Origin: SAR202 cluster bacterium
Lineage (GTDB): Bacteria; Chloroflexota; Dehalococcoidia; UBA3495
DNA: 32,084 bases
Assembly: GCA_009392775.1 (NCBI GenBank)
Contig: VFFT01000050.1
Coordinates: 1 to 32,084, forward strand
Direction: 5' to 3'
Numbering within the stretch: the stretch's first letter is position 1; every line of letters begins with the position of its first letter. Positions 7,847 to 15,634 of the stretch are shown here, one piece after another. The position numbers were made by a program, and so were the translations under genes. The notes below the pieces were generated by a model. That model saw only the letters and a list, made by a program, of their open reading frames with translations. It did no database searches and was not told the origin of the DNA.

Positions 7847-8779
7847 ATGAAAGCCGATCAAGAATTAATTCCCTTCCCACCTAAAGAAACCCTAGTCGCA
7901 GTTGGGGTTTTCGATGGAGTACACTTGGGTCATTCAGGTCTGATTAAACATCTGACCACTCTCGCTCATAGCAACGATATGCTGAGTTGTATAGTAACTT
8001 TCTCGAATCATCCCAGAACAGTAGTAACTCCGGGATTTGAGGTTAAATATATAACCGATCCTAAACATAGGGTGGATCTTCTTAAGGATGCCGGTGCCGA
8101 TTTGGTAATGCCCATAACATTTGACCATGATCTGTCTCTACTTAGTGCTGATCAATTCGTGGATCTACTACAAGATAGGTTGAGAATGAAAGGCATGGTC
8201 ATGGGCCAAGATTTTGCCATGGGACACAACCGAGAAGGAGATGCAGAAACACTAAAAACAATGGGCCTGGCAAAAGGCTTTTCAGTTAATGTAATCGATG
8301 CCGCTTGCCACAACGGGGAAAATATCAGCAGCACACTGATACGGAAATTAATAGCAGATGGAATGTTAACTAAGGCCAGAGACGTGCTGGGAAGACCGTT
8401 TTCAATAGGAGGGCGTGTAGTATCTGGAGATTCGCAAGGAAAAACCTTGGGTTTCCCAACAGCAAATCTGGATGTAAACACACATCTATTAATACCACCA
8501 GACGGTATATATGCCACACTAGTAAGAGCCGGCAATAAGCAATATTACGCGGCTTCTTACATAGGAACAAAACCTACATTCAACGGTTCTAAACATGTTA
8601 TAGAGACATTCCTGATAGATTTCAACGAAGACATATATGGATCATTCATAACTATAGATTTCATAGAGAGAATAAGGGAAGACCAATCCTTTTATTCATC
8701 TACTGAACTTATAGAACAGATGAAAATAGATGTTGAATATACTTTGGATATTCTAAAGTTGTATACTCAGAAGAATTAA
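7847..8779 (+). CDS. ribF: bifunctional riboflavin kinase / FAD synthetase
   Basis: RibF phosphorylates riboflavin to FMN and adenylylates FMN to FAD. The N-terminal nucleotidyltransferase domain shows GVFDGVHLGH (residues 20-29) with the HxGH motif, and TFSNHPRTVV. The C-terminal kinase domain shows VVSGDSQGKTLGFPTANL with the Pro-Thr-Ala-Asn loop, and the ending EDIYGSFITIDFIERIR. The 310-residue length is normal for the fused enzyme. CGGAG lies just before the ATG at 7847. It sits between DAHP synthase and tyrS; flavin supply suits a window with several oxidoreductase genes, though that link is inferred. Confidence 0.96.
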   Translation: MKADQELIPFPPKETLVAVGVFDGVHLGHSGLIKHLTTLAHSNDMLSCIVTFSNHPRTVVTPGFEVKYITDPKHRVDLLKDAGADLVMPITFDHDLSLLSADQFVDLLQDRLRMKGMVMGQDFAMGHNREGDAETLKTMGLAKGFSVNVIDAACHNGENISSTLIRKLIADGMLTKARDVLGRPFSIGGRVVSGDSQGKTLGFPTANLDVNTHLLIPPDGIYATLVRAGNKQYYAASYIGTKPTFNGSKHVIETFLIDFNEDIYGSFITIDFIERIREDQSFYSSTELIEQMKIDVEYTLDILKLYTQKN

Positions 8780-8794
8780 GTTTGATTTGAACAG

Positions 8795-10024
8795 ATGATG
8801 CCTTCAATAAATCCCATACAACTTGAAAATATACTCCATCGAGGAGTTACGGATATAATCGTGGAAAGCGAATTCGTCCGTCTTCTTGAAGAAGGTAAAC
8901 CGCTGCGCCTGAAAATGGGGTTTGACCCCAGCAGACCCGATATTCACCTGGGCCACGCCGTGGGACTTAGAAAATTGAGAGAGCTTCAAGACATAGGCCA
9001 TCAGGTGGTGTTAATAGTAGGTGACTGGACTGCCCAAATAGGAGACCCTAGCGGACAGTCTGCTACAAGACAAATGCTTTCTGCCGAAGAAGTCAGGGAA
9101 AACGCCCAAACCTACCTGACGCAATTCTTTAAAGTAGTAGATAAAAGCAAAACTGAAACTGTATGGCAAAGTGAGTGGTTCGGCAAATTCACCCTTGATA
9201 ATGTTTTTGATTTAACCAGAAGATTTACCGTGGCACAGTTTCTAGCCAGAGATGATTTCGCTAACAGATATAACTCTCAACAACCTATAGCAATAACCGA
9301 ATTACTTTATCCTCTATTACAAGCCTATGATTCAGTAGCTATAAACTCCGATGTAGAGTTTGGGGGATCCGATCAGAGATTTAACCTGTTAGTAGGCAGG
9401 GATCTACAAGGTATGCTCGGACAACGACAACAGCAATGTTTCATAATGCCTCTATTGGTTGGAACAGATGGTGTGCAGAAAATGAGTAAAAGCCTGAACA
9501 ATTATATAGGAGTTGATGAACCACCGAGTGATATGTACGGTAAAATTATGTCTATACCCGATCACCTAATAATGAGCTACCTCGAATTAACTACAAGCAC
9601 CAGTAAGCAGGACTTAAACCAAATAAACAAGGAAATGCAAGCAGAATCTGTGAATCCCATGGATATTAAAAAGATGCTGGCGAGAGACATAGTTTCTCAA
9701 TTCCATGATGAATCTTCCGCTAGAGAATCAGAATTAACGTTTGTTCGAACAGTCCAACAGGGAAATGAACCTGAAGACATAAAGACATTATTGATGCAAT
9801 TCACCACGAATGCTGAAAACCCAAACAAGTCTTTAACAATAAACTTTGTTGATCTAATAACCGCAGAAAAATTAGTGAATAGTAAATCTGAGGCCAAACG
9901 ACTAATATCCCAAAGCGCTGTATCTATCAACGGAGTAGTGAGTAATGCCGAGACAAATGTGATTCAGCCAAACGATATAATCCGCGTTGGAAGACGCCGT
10001 TTTCTTAAAATAGTTGAGGGTTAA
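8795..10024 (+). CDS. tyrS: tyrosyl-tRNA synthetase
   Basis: This enzyme charges tRNA-Tyr with tyrosine. The class I catalytic core has HLGH at residues 51-54 and KMSKS at 229-233. Tyrosine-pocket segments are GFDPSRPDIHLGH, GDWTAQIGDPSG, and LLQAYDS followed by DVEFGGSDQRFN. The C-terminal S4 RNA-binding domain runs from about residue 345 to the end (SEAKRLISQSAVSING, then PNDIIRVGRRRFLKI). The 409 residues suit the TyrS/TyrZ bacterial type with HLGH rather than HIGH. Two consecutive ATGs (8795, 8798) could serve as start, with no strong ribosome-binding site. It ends the aromatic-related run, 15 bases after ribF. Confidence 0.96.
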   Translation: MMPSINPIQLENILHRGVTDIIVESEFVRLLEEGKPLRLKMGFDPSRPDIHLGHAVGLRKLRELQDIGHQVVLIVGDWTAQIGDPSGQSATRQMLSAEEVRENAQTYLTQFFKVVDKSKTETVWQSEWFGKFTLDNVFDLTRRFTVAQFLARDDFANRYNSQQPIAITELLYPLLQAYDSVAINSDVEFGGSDQRFNLLVGRDLQGMLGQRQQQCFIMPLLVGTDGVQKMSKSLNNYIGVDEPPSDMYGKIMSIPDHLIMSYLELTTSTSKQDLNQINKEMQAESVNPMDIKKMLARDIVSQFHDESSARESELTFVRTVQQGNEPEDIKTLLMQFTTNAENPNKSLTINFVDLITAEKLVNSKSEAKRLISQSAVSINGVVSNAETNVIQPNDIIRVGRRRFLKIVEG

Positions 10025-10163
10025 TAAAAGGTATAGACTCTACAAGCAATATATTTAACCAAAATTTAACCTATAAACCCATTGTACATTCAAAATAAGG
10101 TGCTAAACTTCACAATGTTTTCACATTTTATAAGTTATATTTCATGCTGGCGGGAGGATTGAA

Positions 10164-11267
10164 ATGAGTTTCAAAATACCAAAGAATTTAAGAATACCTG
10201 GACCAACACCTTGTCCTGATTATGTCCTGGAAGCTATGGGGCAAGGTATGATAAACCATAGAGGTCCAGAATTTCAGGACATGATACACCGAACAACTGA
10301 AGGCCTGAAAAGTATTTTTCAAACATCGAATGACGTGTTCATACTGACAGCATCTGGTACTGGGGCTATGGAAGCAGCAGTTGTGAATACCTTATCCCCA
10401 GGAGATACAGTTCTTTCAGTATCTATAGGGGTATTTGGTGACCGCCTTGGCCAAATAGCAGAAACCTACGGGGCAAATGTAATAAAATTTACTACAACAT
10501 GGGGTACTGCGGCCGACCCAAATGACGTAAAAAAGGTTTTGGATGACAACCCAAATATAAAAGCCGTAATTGTGACTCATAATGAAACATCAACCGGTGT
10601 CACGAACGATATGGCGGCGATAAGCAAAGTAGTTAAAGACGCTGATAAACTCTTACTGGTTGACGCGATAAGCAGCCTGTCTTCACTACCGTTTTACACT
10701 GACGAATGGGGCTGCGATGTTGTCATGAGCGGATCTCAAAAGGGGTATATGGTACCACCGGGGTTGGCATTTATAAGTGTCAGCGAAAGAGCCTGGGAAG
10801 CTTCCAAAGAAGCCACAATGCCTCGTTTTTACTGGGATTTTGGAAGGGCTAAAAGTTACCTGGAAAGAGGCCAAACTCCTTGGACTCCTGCAGTGTCAAT
10901 TTTTTACGCCTTAGACGTAGCACTGCAAGGAATGTTTAAAGAAGGAATGGAAAACGTCTTTCAAAGACACATTGATTTAGCCAATAAGACAAGAGCAGGT
11001 GTCAAAAGTCTGGGGTTGAAACTTTTTGCAGATGAGACACACGCATCAAATACCGTTACCGCCATTGATGTTCCAGAAGGTGTAAACGGTGGAGATTTGG
11101 CAAAACGAATGCAAAGTGATCACGATGTCGTATTAGGTGGAGGGCAAGGTAGTCTAACAGGGAAAATATTCAGGATAGGTCATTTAGGATATGTATATGA
11201 AGAAGATATATCCCTTGTCTTATCTGCTCTTGAAGACGTGTTGCCAAAGATTGGATTTAATGGTTAA
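10164..11267 (+). CDS. class V (serine-glyoxylate/alanine-glyoxylate type) aminotransferase, likely in serine synthesis
   Basis: A PLP enzyme of fold type I, class V. Signatures are the N-terminal PGPTPCPDYVLEAMG, NHRGPEF, LTASGTGAMEAA (cofactor phosphate loop), VDAISSLSSLP with the PLP-binding Asp, and SGSQKGYMVPPG with Lys193 as the Schiff-base lysine. The 367-residue length is normal. Homologues are annotated serine-pyruvate or serine-glyoxylate aminotransferase. Because it lies 23 bases before serA and no SerC-type gene is visible, it probably aminates 3-phosphohydroxypyruvate or hydroxypyruvate in serine formation; this role is inferred. GGGAGG precedes the ATG by 6-7 bases. The 139-base AT-rich gap upstream probably holds its promoter, but I see no clear consensus there. 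Confidence 0.9.
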   Translation: MSFKIPKNLRIPGPTPCPDYVLEAMGQGMINHRGPEFQDMIHRTTEGLKSIFQTSNDVFILTASGTGAMEAAVVNTLSPGDTVLSVSIGVFGDRLGQIAETYGANVIKFTTTWGTAADPNDVKKVLDDNPNIKAVIVTHNETSTGVTNDMAAISKVVKDADKLLLVDAISSLSSLPFYTDEWGCDVVMSGSQKGYMVPPGLAFISVSERAWEASKEATMPRFYWDFGRAKSYLERGQTPWTPAVSIFYALDVALQGMFKEGMENVFQRHIDLANKTRAGVKSLGLKLFADETHASNTVTAIDVPEGVNGGDLAKRMQSDHDVVLGGGQGSLTGKIFRIGHLGYVYEEDISLVLSALEDVLPKIGFNG

Positions 11268-11290
11268 ACAAAAATTAGCACGGAGAAACG

Positions 11291-12868
11291 ATGGCTAAGA
11301 TACTCGTATCAGACAAGCTAGGAGAAGAGGGAGTTAGCCTTCTACGGAACCATGGGGAAGTAGATGTTAAAACTGGACTTTCTCCAGAAGAACTCTTATC
11401 TATTATCGGAGATTACGACGCTTTAGTAGTAAGGAGTGAAACAAGAGTTTCCTCAGATGTAATAGAAGCCGGTATTAAACTTCAGGTCATTGGAAGAGCT
11501 GGTGTGGGAGTCGACAACATAGACTTACAAGCAGCAACCCACAAGGGCATTGCAGTTGTAAACGCCCCTACCGGTAATACAATAGCTGCTGCCGAACACA
11601 CCGTGGCAATGATGATGGCTTTGGCAAGAAACATACCCCAAGCAAACGAATCTCTACATAAAGGTGAATGGACCAGAAGTGCTTTCACTGGTATTGAGTT
11701 AAGAAACCGGGTCCTAGGTGTGATAGGACTAGGAAAAGTAGGAATTGAAGTAGCAAGAAGAGCCATTGGTCTTGACATGCAAGTAACTGGATACGACCCC
11801 TTTGTGCCAGAAGAATACGCATCCTCAATTGGTATACAGCTAAAGTCATTGGATGATATTTATAAAGACTCAGATTTCATATGTCTTCACACACCACTCA
11901 CCGAATCAACTCGCGGTCTAATAGGTGAAAAACAAATTGCTATGATGAAACCAACGGTTCGAATCTTGAACGTAGCTAGAGGTGAACTCATTGATGAACA
12001 AGCCCTTGCTGACGCAGTAGACAAAGGTCAAGTCGCGGGAGCTGCCCTAGATGTGTTCACAAAAGAACCCCCCGTAGATAGTCCGCTGCTCAACAATCCG
12101 AAAATCATAACTACCCCTCACCTTGGTGCCTCAACTGAAGAAGCACAAGCACAGGTAGCTATAGAAGTAGCAGAGCAAGTCATCACTGTCCTGAGTGGAA
12201 AATCTGCAAGATATACTCTGAATGCCCCTCTGGTATTGCCAGAAGGACAAGCGACCTTGAGTCCATACATCTCACCTGCAATATACGCAGGTAAAATCGC
12301 CACACAGTTGACCAAAGGTCAACTCAAGAAAGTAAACATTAGGTACGAAGGAGAAATAGCGAATCACGATACTAATATACTCAAAGCCGCGTGCCTCGTA
12401 GGGTTTTTGGACCAAATAAGCCAAGAAAGAGTAAATCTGGTAAATGCTAACCTGCTAGCGTCTCAAAGAGGTCTTAATATAACAGAACAGAAAGCAACAT
12501 ACTTAGAACAATACAGTAGCCTGATAACCGTAGAAGTGGATTCATCCGAAGGAAAAACAATAGTTTCAACCTCCCATATACGAGACGAAACCCATATAGT
12601 TCGGGTTAATGATTACTGGATAGATCTAGTAGCAACTAGTGGATATATGCTCTTCACAGACCATCATGACCGGCCGGGAATGATAGGAGCTCTCGGAACC
12701 ATAACTGGCAAACACGACATAAATATAGCATTTATGGAAGTGGGTAGACTCGAACCAAGAGGACGAGCAACCATGATTGTTGGGCTAGATGATGCTATGC
12801 CTCAAGAAGCCCTTACGGAAATAAACGATCTTCCAGACGTGATCAGCACATCTGTGGTTCAAATATAG
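11291..12868 (+). CDS. serA: D-3-phosphoglycerate dehydrogenase with ACT domain
   Basis: SerA oxidises 3-phosphoglycerate to 3-phosphohydroxypyruvate, the first step of serine synthesis. Residues 146-151 (GLGKVG) form the NAD-binding loop. The catalytic residues are Arg230 in NVARG, Glu259 in DVFTKEP and His277 in TTPHLGAS. An intervening domain from about 320 to 450 leads to a C-terminal ACT domain (DHHDRPGMIGALGTI to the end), the usual serine-feedback site. At 525 residues it is the long form. GGAG precedes the ATG. It forms an operon with the class V aminotransferase. Its TAG directly abuts the stop codon of the convergent phosphoesterase gene, with no terminator between them. Confidence 0.97.
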   Translation: MAKILVSDKLGEEGVSLLRNHGEVDVKTGLSPEELLSIIGDYDALVVRSETRVSSDVIEAGIKLQVIGRAGVGVDNIDLQAATHKGIAVVNAPTGNTIAAAEHTVAMMMALARNIPQANESLHKGEWTRSAFTGIELRNRVLGVIGLGKVGIEVARRAIGLDMQVTGYDPFVPEEYASSIGIQLKSLDDIYKDSDFICLHTPLTESTRGLIGEKQIAMMKPTVRILNVARGELIDEQALADAVDKGQVAGAALDVFTKEPPVDSPLLNNPKIITTPHLGASTEEAQAQVAIEVAEQVITVLSGKSARYTLNAPLVLPEGQATLSPYISPAIYAGKIATQLTKGQLKKVNIRYEGEIANHDTNILKAACLVGFLDQISQERVNLVNANLLASQRGLNITEQKATYLEQYSSLITVEVDSSEGKTIVSTSHIRDETHIVRVNDYWIDLVATSGYMLFTDHHDRPGMIGALGTITGKHDINIAFMEVGRLEPRGRATMIVGLDDAMPQEALTEINDLPDVISTSVVQI

Positions 12869-13429
12869 CTAGATTAAATTCGCCAAATCTATTATCTTTG
12901 CTTCCCGTTTTCCCGCAGATATCTCGAGCGTTACTACCGTACCTATCTTCCTGAGTTGATCACGTAAAGTAGGACTGCCCGGATTAATGAGCAAAGTGTC
13001 TCCGTATTCCTCTACTAAGACAGTACACGTATGGCCAAAAACGATTACATCTACTTTCCTGCCAAACATTTCATCAGGTACTAAAGGTCCTCTATTTTCA
13101 TGGTTATATAAATTAGAAAGAGAACCAGGATAAATCCAGCCTCCAAATCCAGGTACCATTAAATCATGAATCACACCTATAACACTGCCTTCTACTTCGA
13201 CGACTTGCTTTTCTTCAACTCTAGGATCTCCATGACACATCTTATCTCTATCTAAGGCACCTGCAACTTTTACAGGAGCAATCGATTCAAGCCAATCTAA
13301 AACAGAAAGGGTATAAACATTTCCTGCATGAAGTATTAAATCAACGTCATGAAATACATCTTTAACAATCTCTGGTACTTCTGTAGCTCCTCCTGGGATA
13401 TGGGTGTCGGATATTAGACCAATCTTCAT
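12869..13429 (-). CDS. YfcE/MJ0936-like phosphoesterase with degraded metal-binding motifs
   Basis: The fold pattern is that of calcineurin-like YfcE/MJ0936 phosphodiesterases: SDTH at residues 7-10, HAGNVY at 34-39, VAGALD at 55-60, a HD pair at 88-89, FGHTC at 131-135 and LLINPGSPT near 147. In active family members these read SDTH, GD, GNCD, HG and GHTH. Here the metal-bridging Asp of GD is Asn37, the Asn of GNxD is Ala58, and the last His of GHTH is Cys135. Only part of the two-metal site survives, so activity may be altered or absent. The frame is intact at 186 residues, a normal length, so it is not a decayed gene. It lies downstream of tRNA-Gln on the same strand and converges on serA. 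Confidence 0.85.
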   Translation of the reverse strand: MKIGLISDTHIPGGATEVPEIVKDVFHDVDLILHAGNVYTLSVLDWLESIAPVKVAGALDRDKMCHGDPRVEEKQVVEVEGSVIGVIHDLMVPGFGGWIYPGSLSNLYNHENRGPLVPDEMFGRKVDVIVFGHTCTVLVEEYGDTLLINPGSPTLRDQLRKIGTVVTLEISAGKREAKIIDLANLI

Positions 13430-13479
13430 ATATATGTACCTCTATCTTATGACAATAATGTGACCATGTCAGATTAACG

Positions 13480-13550
13480 CTGCCCGACCTGGATTCGAAC
13501 CAGGGACTTCAGCTCCAAAGGCTGACGTGCTACCGCTACACTATCGGGCA
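13480..13550 (-). tRNA. tRNA-Gln (anticodon UUG)
   Basis: Read on the minus strand, the 71 bases fold as a full cloverleaf: a 7-bp acceptor stem TGCCCGA/TCGGGCA, D arm GTGT/GCAC, anticodon stem TCAGC/GCTGA with loop CTTTGGA, and T arm CCTGG/CCAGG with loop TTCGAAT. The anticodon is TTG, which reads CAA/CAG glutamine codons. The discriminator base is G, as usual for glutamine tRNAs. CCA is not encoded. It has its own promoter at 13575-13603. Confidence 0.96.
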
Positions 13551-13574
13551 TCTTCATAGTCTTTACGTAATTAC

Positions 13575-13603
13575 ATTGTAATGCCCAGAGCCACACTGGT
13601 CAA
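13575..13603 (-). promoter_or_regulatory. sigma70-type promoter for tRNA-Gln
   Basis: On the minus strand TTGACC (13603-13598) is followed after exactly 17 bases by TACAAT (13580-13575). Both boxes match the housekeeping consensus at five of six positions. Transcription would start about 18 bases before the tRNA. Confidence 0.8.
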
Positions 13604-13629
13604 AGAGAAAATTTGTATTGAACTTTAAA

Positions 13630-13659
13630 TTGACACCTTAACCAAATAAGAACTATAAT
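13630..13659 (+). promoter_or_regulatory. perfect consensus promoter for the rpmH operon
   Basis: TTGACA at 13630-13635 and TATAAT at 13654-13659 are separated by 18 bases, a full twelve-of-twelve match to the housekeeping sigma consensus. The expected start is near 13666, leaving a leader of only about 15 bases before rpmH. It lies back to back with the tRNA-Gln promoter. Confidence 0.85.
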
Positions 13660-13681
13660 CCTAGCTGGAATAATATTTATC

Positions 13682-13819
13682 ATGTCTAAAAGAACTTATC
13701 AACCTAAAGTAAGAAGAAGGAAAAGGGTTCACGGGTTTTTCTCGAGAATGATGACCCGTGGTGGCCGCAGAGTACTAAGAAGTAGGCGATTTAAAGGTAG
13801 GGAGAAACTAACGGTTTAG
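13682..13819 (+). CDS. rpmH: 50S ribosomal protein L34
   Basis: A 45-residue, strongly basic protein beginning [19 protein letters not shown] and continuing [16 protein letters not shown], with a KGREKLTV end. This matches L34 along its whole length (family pattern KRTYQPS..R.R.HGFR.RM.T..GR.VL..RR.KGR..L). The start has only a GGAA close to the predicted 5' end of the message. As in most bacteria it is followed by rnpA and yidD. No dnaA or dnaN lies upstream here; tRNA-Gln takes that place. Confidence 0.96.
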   Translation: MSKRTYQPKVRRRKRVHGFFSRMMTRGGRRVLRSRRFKGREKLTV

Positions 13820-13865
13820 TAGGGTTAATGCCCACACTTCTCCGAGATTCTTTGGTTATGGCTCA

Positions 13866-14219
13866 ATGAAAAAAGAGCTGCGTATCAGAAAACCCCTAGA
13901 GTTCTCTAATGTTTACACTAACGGTCGGTCTTGGGTAAACAATCTACTGGTGCTGAAAGCTATGCACGTGGATAACAGTCACGAAAGCAGGTTCGGTTTC
14001 ACTGTGGCCAAACGTACTGGCAACGCAGTTGCCAGAAATACTGTTAAGAGACGACTTAGAGAATCAGTCAGACACACTTTAGTTAAGGACGGATGGGATA
14101 TGATCTTCGTGGCCCGCCAAAAAGCAGCTGTAGTAAGTTATCAAGAACTCCACGATGCAGTACAATCTATTCTAAGTAAAGCAAACCTACTGACCAAGGC
14201 TCGTCAGGAGAAAACATAG
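13866..14219 (+). CDS. rnpA: ribonuclease P protein component
   Basis: RnpA binds the RNase P RNA and helps it process tRNA 5' leaders. Signatures are the N-terminal LRIRKPLEFSNVYTNGRSW, RFGFTVAKRTGNAVARN, and the RNR motif RNTVKRRLRES, then DMIFVARQKAA. The 117-residue length is normal. It lies 46 bases after rpmH, within the same operon. Its 3' end contains an AGGAG (14206-14210) that may help start yidD. Confidence 0.95.
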   Translation: MKKELRIRKPLEFSNVYTNGRSWVNNLLVLKAMHVDNSHESRFGFTVAKRTGNAVARNTVKRRLRESVRHTLVKDGWDMIFVARQKAAVVSYQELHDAVQSILSKANLLTKARQEKT

Positions 14220-14223
14220 TATC

Positions 14224-14433
14224 TTGAAAAAAATATCTCTGACCTTAATCAAACTGTATAAAAAATCTATTTCCCCATTCCTACCTACTTCATGCAGATA
14301 TTACCCAACGTGTGCTGACTATTCCTATGAAGCAATACAAAAGCATGGTGCCATTAAGGGTTTGTCTTTGACATTAAACAGATTGATCAGATGTAACCCC
14401 ATAGGTAAAAACGGATATGACCCAGTTCCCTAA
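14224..14433 (+). CDS. yidD: membrane protein insertion efficiency factor YidD
   Basis: A 69-residue protein with the YidD signature SCRYYPTCADYSYEAIQKHG and the ending RCNPIGKNGYDPVP. YidD is a small amphipathic inner-membrane-associated protein that aids YidC/Sec insertion. It starts with TTG four bases after the rnpA stop; AGGAG inside rnpA lies 13 bases upstream, rather far, so translational coupling is likely. The usual order rnpA-yidD-yidC is interrupted after it by a lipoprotein gene. Confidence 0.94.
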   Translation: MKKISLTLIKLYKKSISPFLPTSCRYYPTCADYSYEAIQKHGAIKGLSLTLNRLIRCNPIGKNGYDPVP

Positions 14434-14477
14434 GTAACATATATATTAGACATACATACAAAGTAATTTATACAAAA

Positions 14478-15608
14478 TTGAATACACTAAAATTAAACAA
14501 CCTAATCAGATTCCTTCTTCTACTAACAATATTGATTGTTATGCTCTCTGGGTGCGAAGCTAACAACTTCTCAGCGAAATCCGGGTGGTCTGGAGCAGTC
14601 ACCGTAGACGATACGGTGTATATAGGTACCCAAGAAGCAAGGCTTGCTGCATTTGACAAGAATACTGGTGATGTTCTATGGCAATACCCTAATACGGAAG
14701 AAGAGGATTTCAAAGGTCTATATGGATCCCCAGTTGTTAAAGATAATTTAATTTATATTGGAAGCTATGGCGAAAGTTCTGGAAGTCTATATTCCATAAA
14801 TATAGAAACCAGACAAAAAATTTGGAGTTTCGAATCAGACGGACACATAGTAGGATCTCCTGTATTAACTGATAAAAGTGTGATATTTGGCACATCAAAC
14901 GGAACATTATATTCCTTGGCTATTGAAGATGGTGTGCAAGAATGGAACTTTCAAACAGGGAATAAGATTTGGTCCACACCTGTCATTGAACAAGACATAA
15001 TCTATCTTTCATCTTTGGATAGAAACCTGTATGCGTTAACTTTGGAGGGCAAGGAACTCTGGAAATTCACCACTAAAGGTGCCATAGCGGCAACTCCTCT
15101 AGTGACAGATGGAACGGTATATATAGGATCATTCGACAAACATTTCTATGCTATAGATGCAACTAAAGGGACTGAACAATGGTCTTCACCATTTAGAGGC
15201 GGTAACTGGTTCTGGGCTAAAGCAACGTCAGATGAGTCAAATATTTATGCTGCTTCCCTCGATGGAAACATATATGCTATCAACAAATACAATGGGTCAT
15301 CCAGTTGGAACACGCCCTTTGACACGAAAGCTCCAATAGTTTCCGATCCAGTGTTAATTCCCTCTGGCCTCGTTGTAGCGAACCACAACGGCGACGTATT
15401 CTTGCTAGATAAAGATACAGGCAGTGAACTGCGATCATTCTCAATAAAAGAGCCAGTGAGAGCACCAATTAAATCTTCAGGCACTGATTCAGTAATCTAC
15501 ATTAGTGCCATGAATCATACTGTTAGAGCTGTGAATTTAGAAGACACCCTCTGGAGGGACCTTTGGTGCTACGACTCCAAGGAAGATAGGACTTGCCAAA
15601 GTGGTTAA
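14478..15608 (+). CDS. PQQ/BamB-like beta-propeller lipoprotein
   Basis: Residues 1-25 form a lipoprotein signal: basic start, a hydrophobic run (FLLLLTILIVM), then lipobox LSGC with Cys26 as the lipidated residue. The rest is built of about seven PQQ-like repeats with pattern YIGS.....YAID..G...W (DTVYIGTQEARLAAFD, LIYIGSYG, GTVYIGSFDKHFYAID, NIYAASLDGNIYAINK), as in BamB and PQQ-dependent dehydrogenase propellers. No catalytic domain is visible; it is likely an extracytoplasmic binding or scaffold protein. It starts with TTG and has no clear ribosome-binding site; the next ATG is inside the signal peptide. It lies between yidD and yidC, so its expression is tied to membrane protein insertion. 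Confidence 0.88.
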   Translation: MNTLKLNNLIRFLLLLTILIVMLSGCEANNFSAKSGWSGAVTVDDTVYIGTQEARLAAFDKNTGDVLWQYPNTEEEDFKGLYGSPVVKDNLIYIGSYGESSGSLYSINIETRQKIWSFESDGHIVGSPVLTDKSVIFGTSNGTLYSLAIEDGVQEWNFQTGNKIWSTPVIEQDIIYLSSLDRNLYALTLEGKELWKFTTKGAIAATPLVTDGTVYIGSFDKHFYAIDATKGTEQWSSPFRGGNWFWAKATSDESNIYAASLDGNIYAINKYNGSSSWNTPFDTKAPIVSDPVLIPSGLVVANHNGDVFLLDKDTGSELRSFSIKEPVRAPIKSSGTDSVIYISAMNHTVRAVNLEDTLWRDLWCYDSKEDRTCQSG

Positions 15609-15634
15609 TAACATCGACATGATTTTGGAGTATA

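Noticed and set aside
13430..13681. A replication origin near rpmH
   Set aside because: rpmH is often close to oriC, but no dnaA or dnaN gene and no cluster of TTATNCACA boxes is present; the gap holds a tRNA and two promoters.
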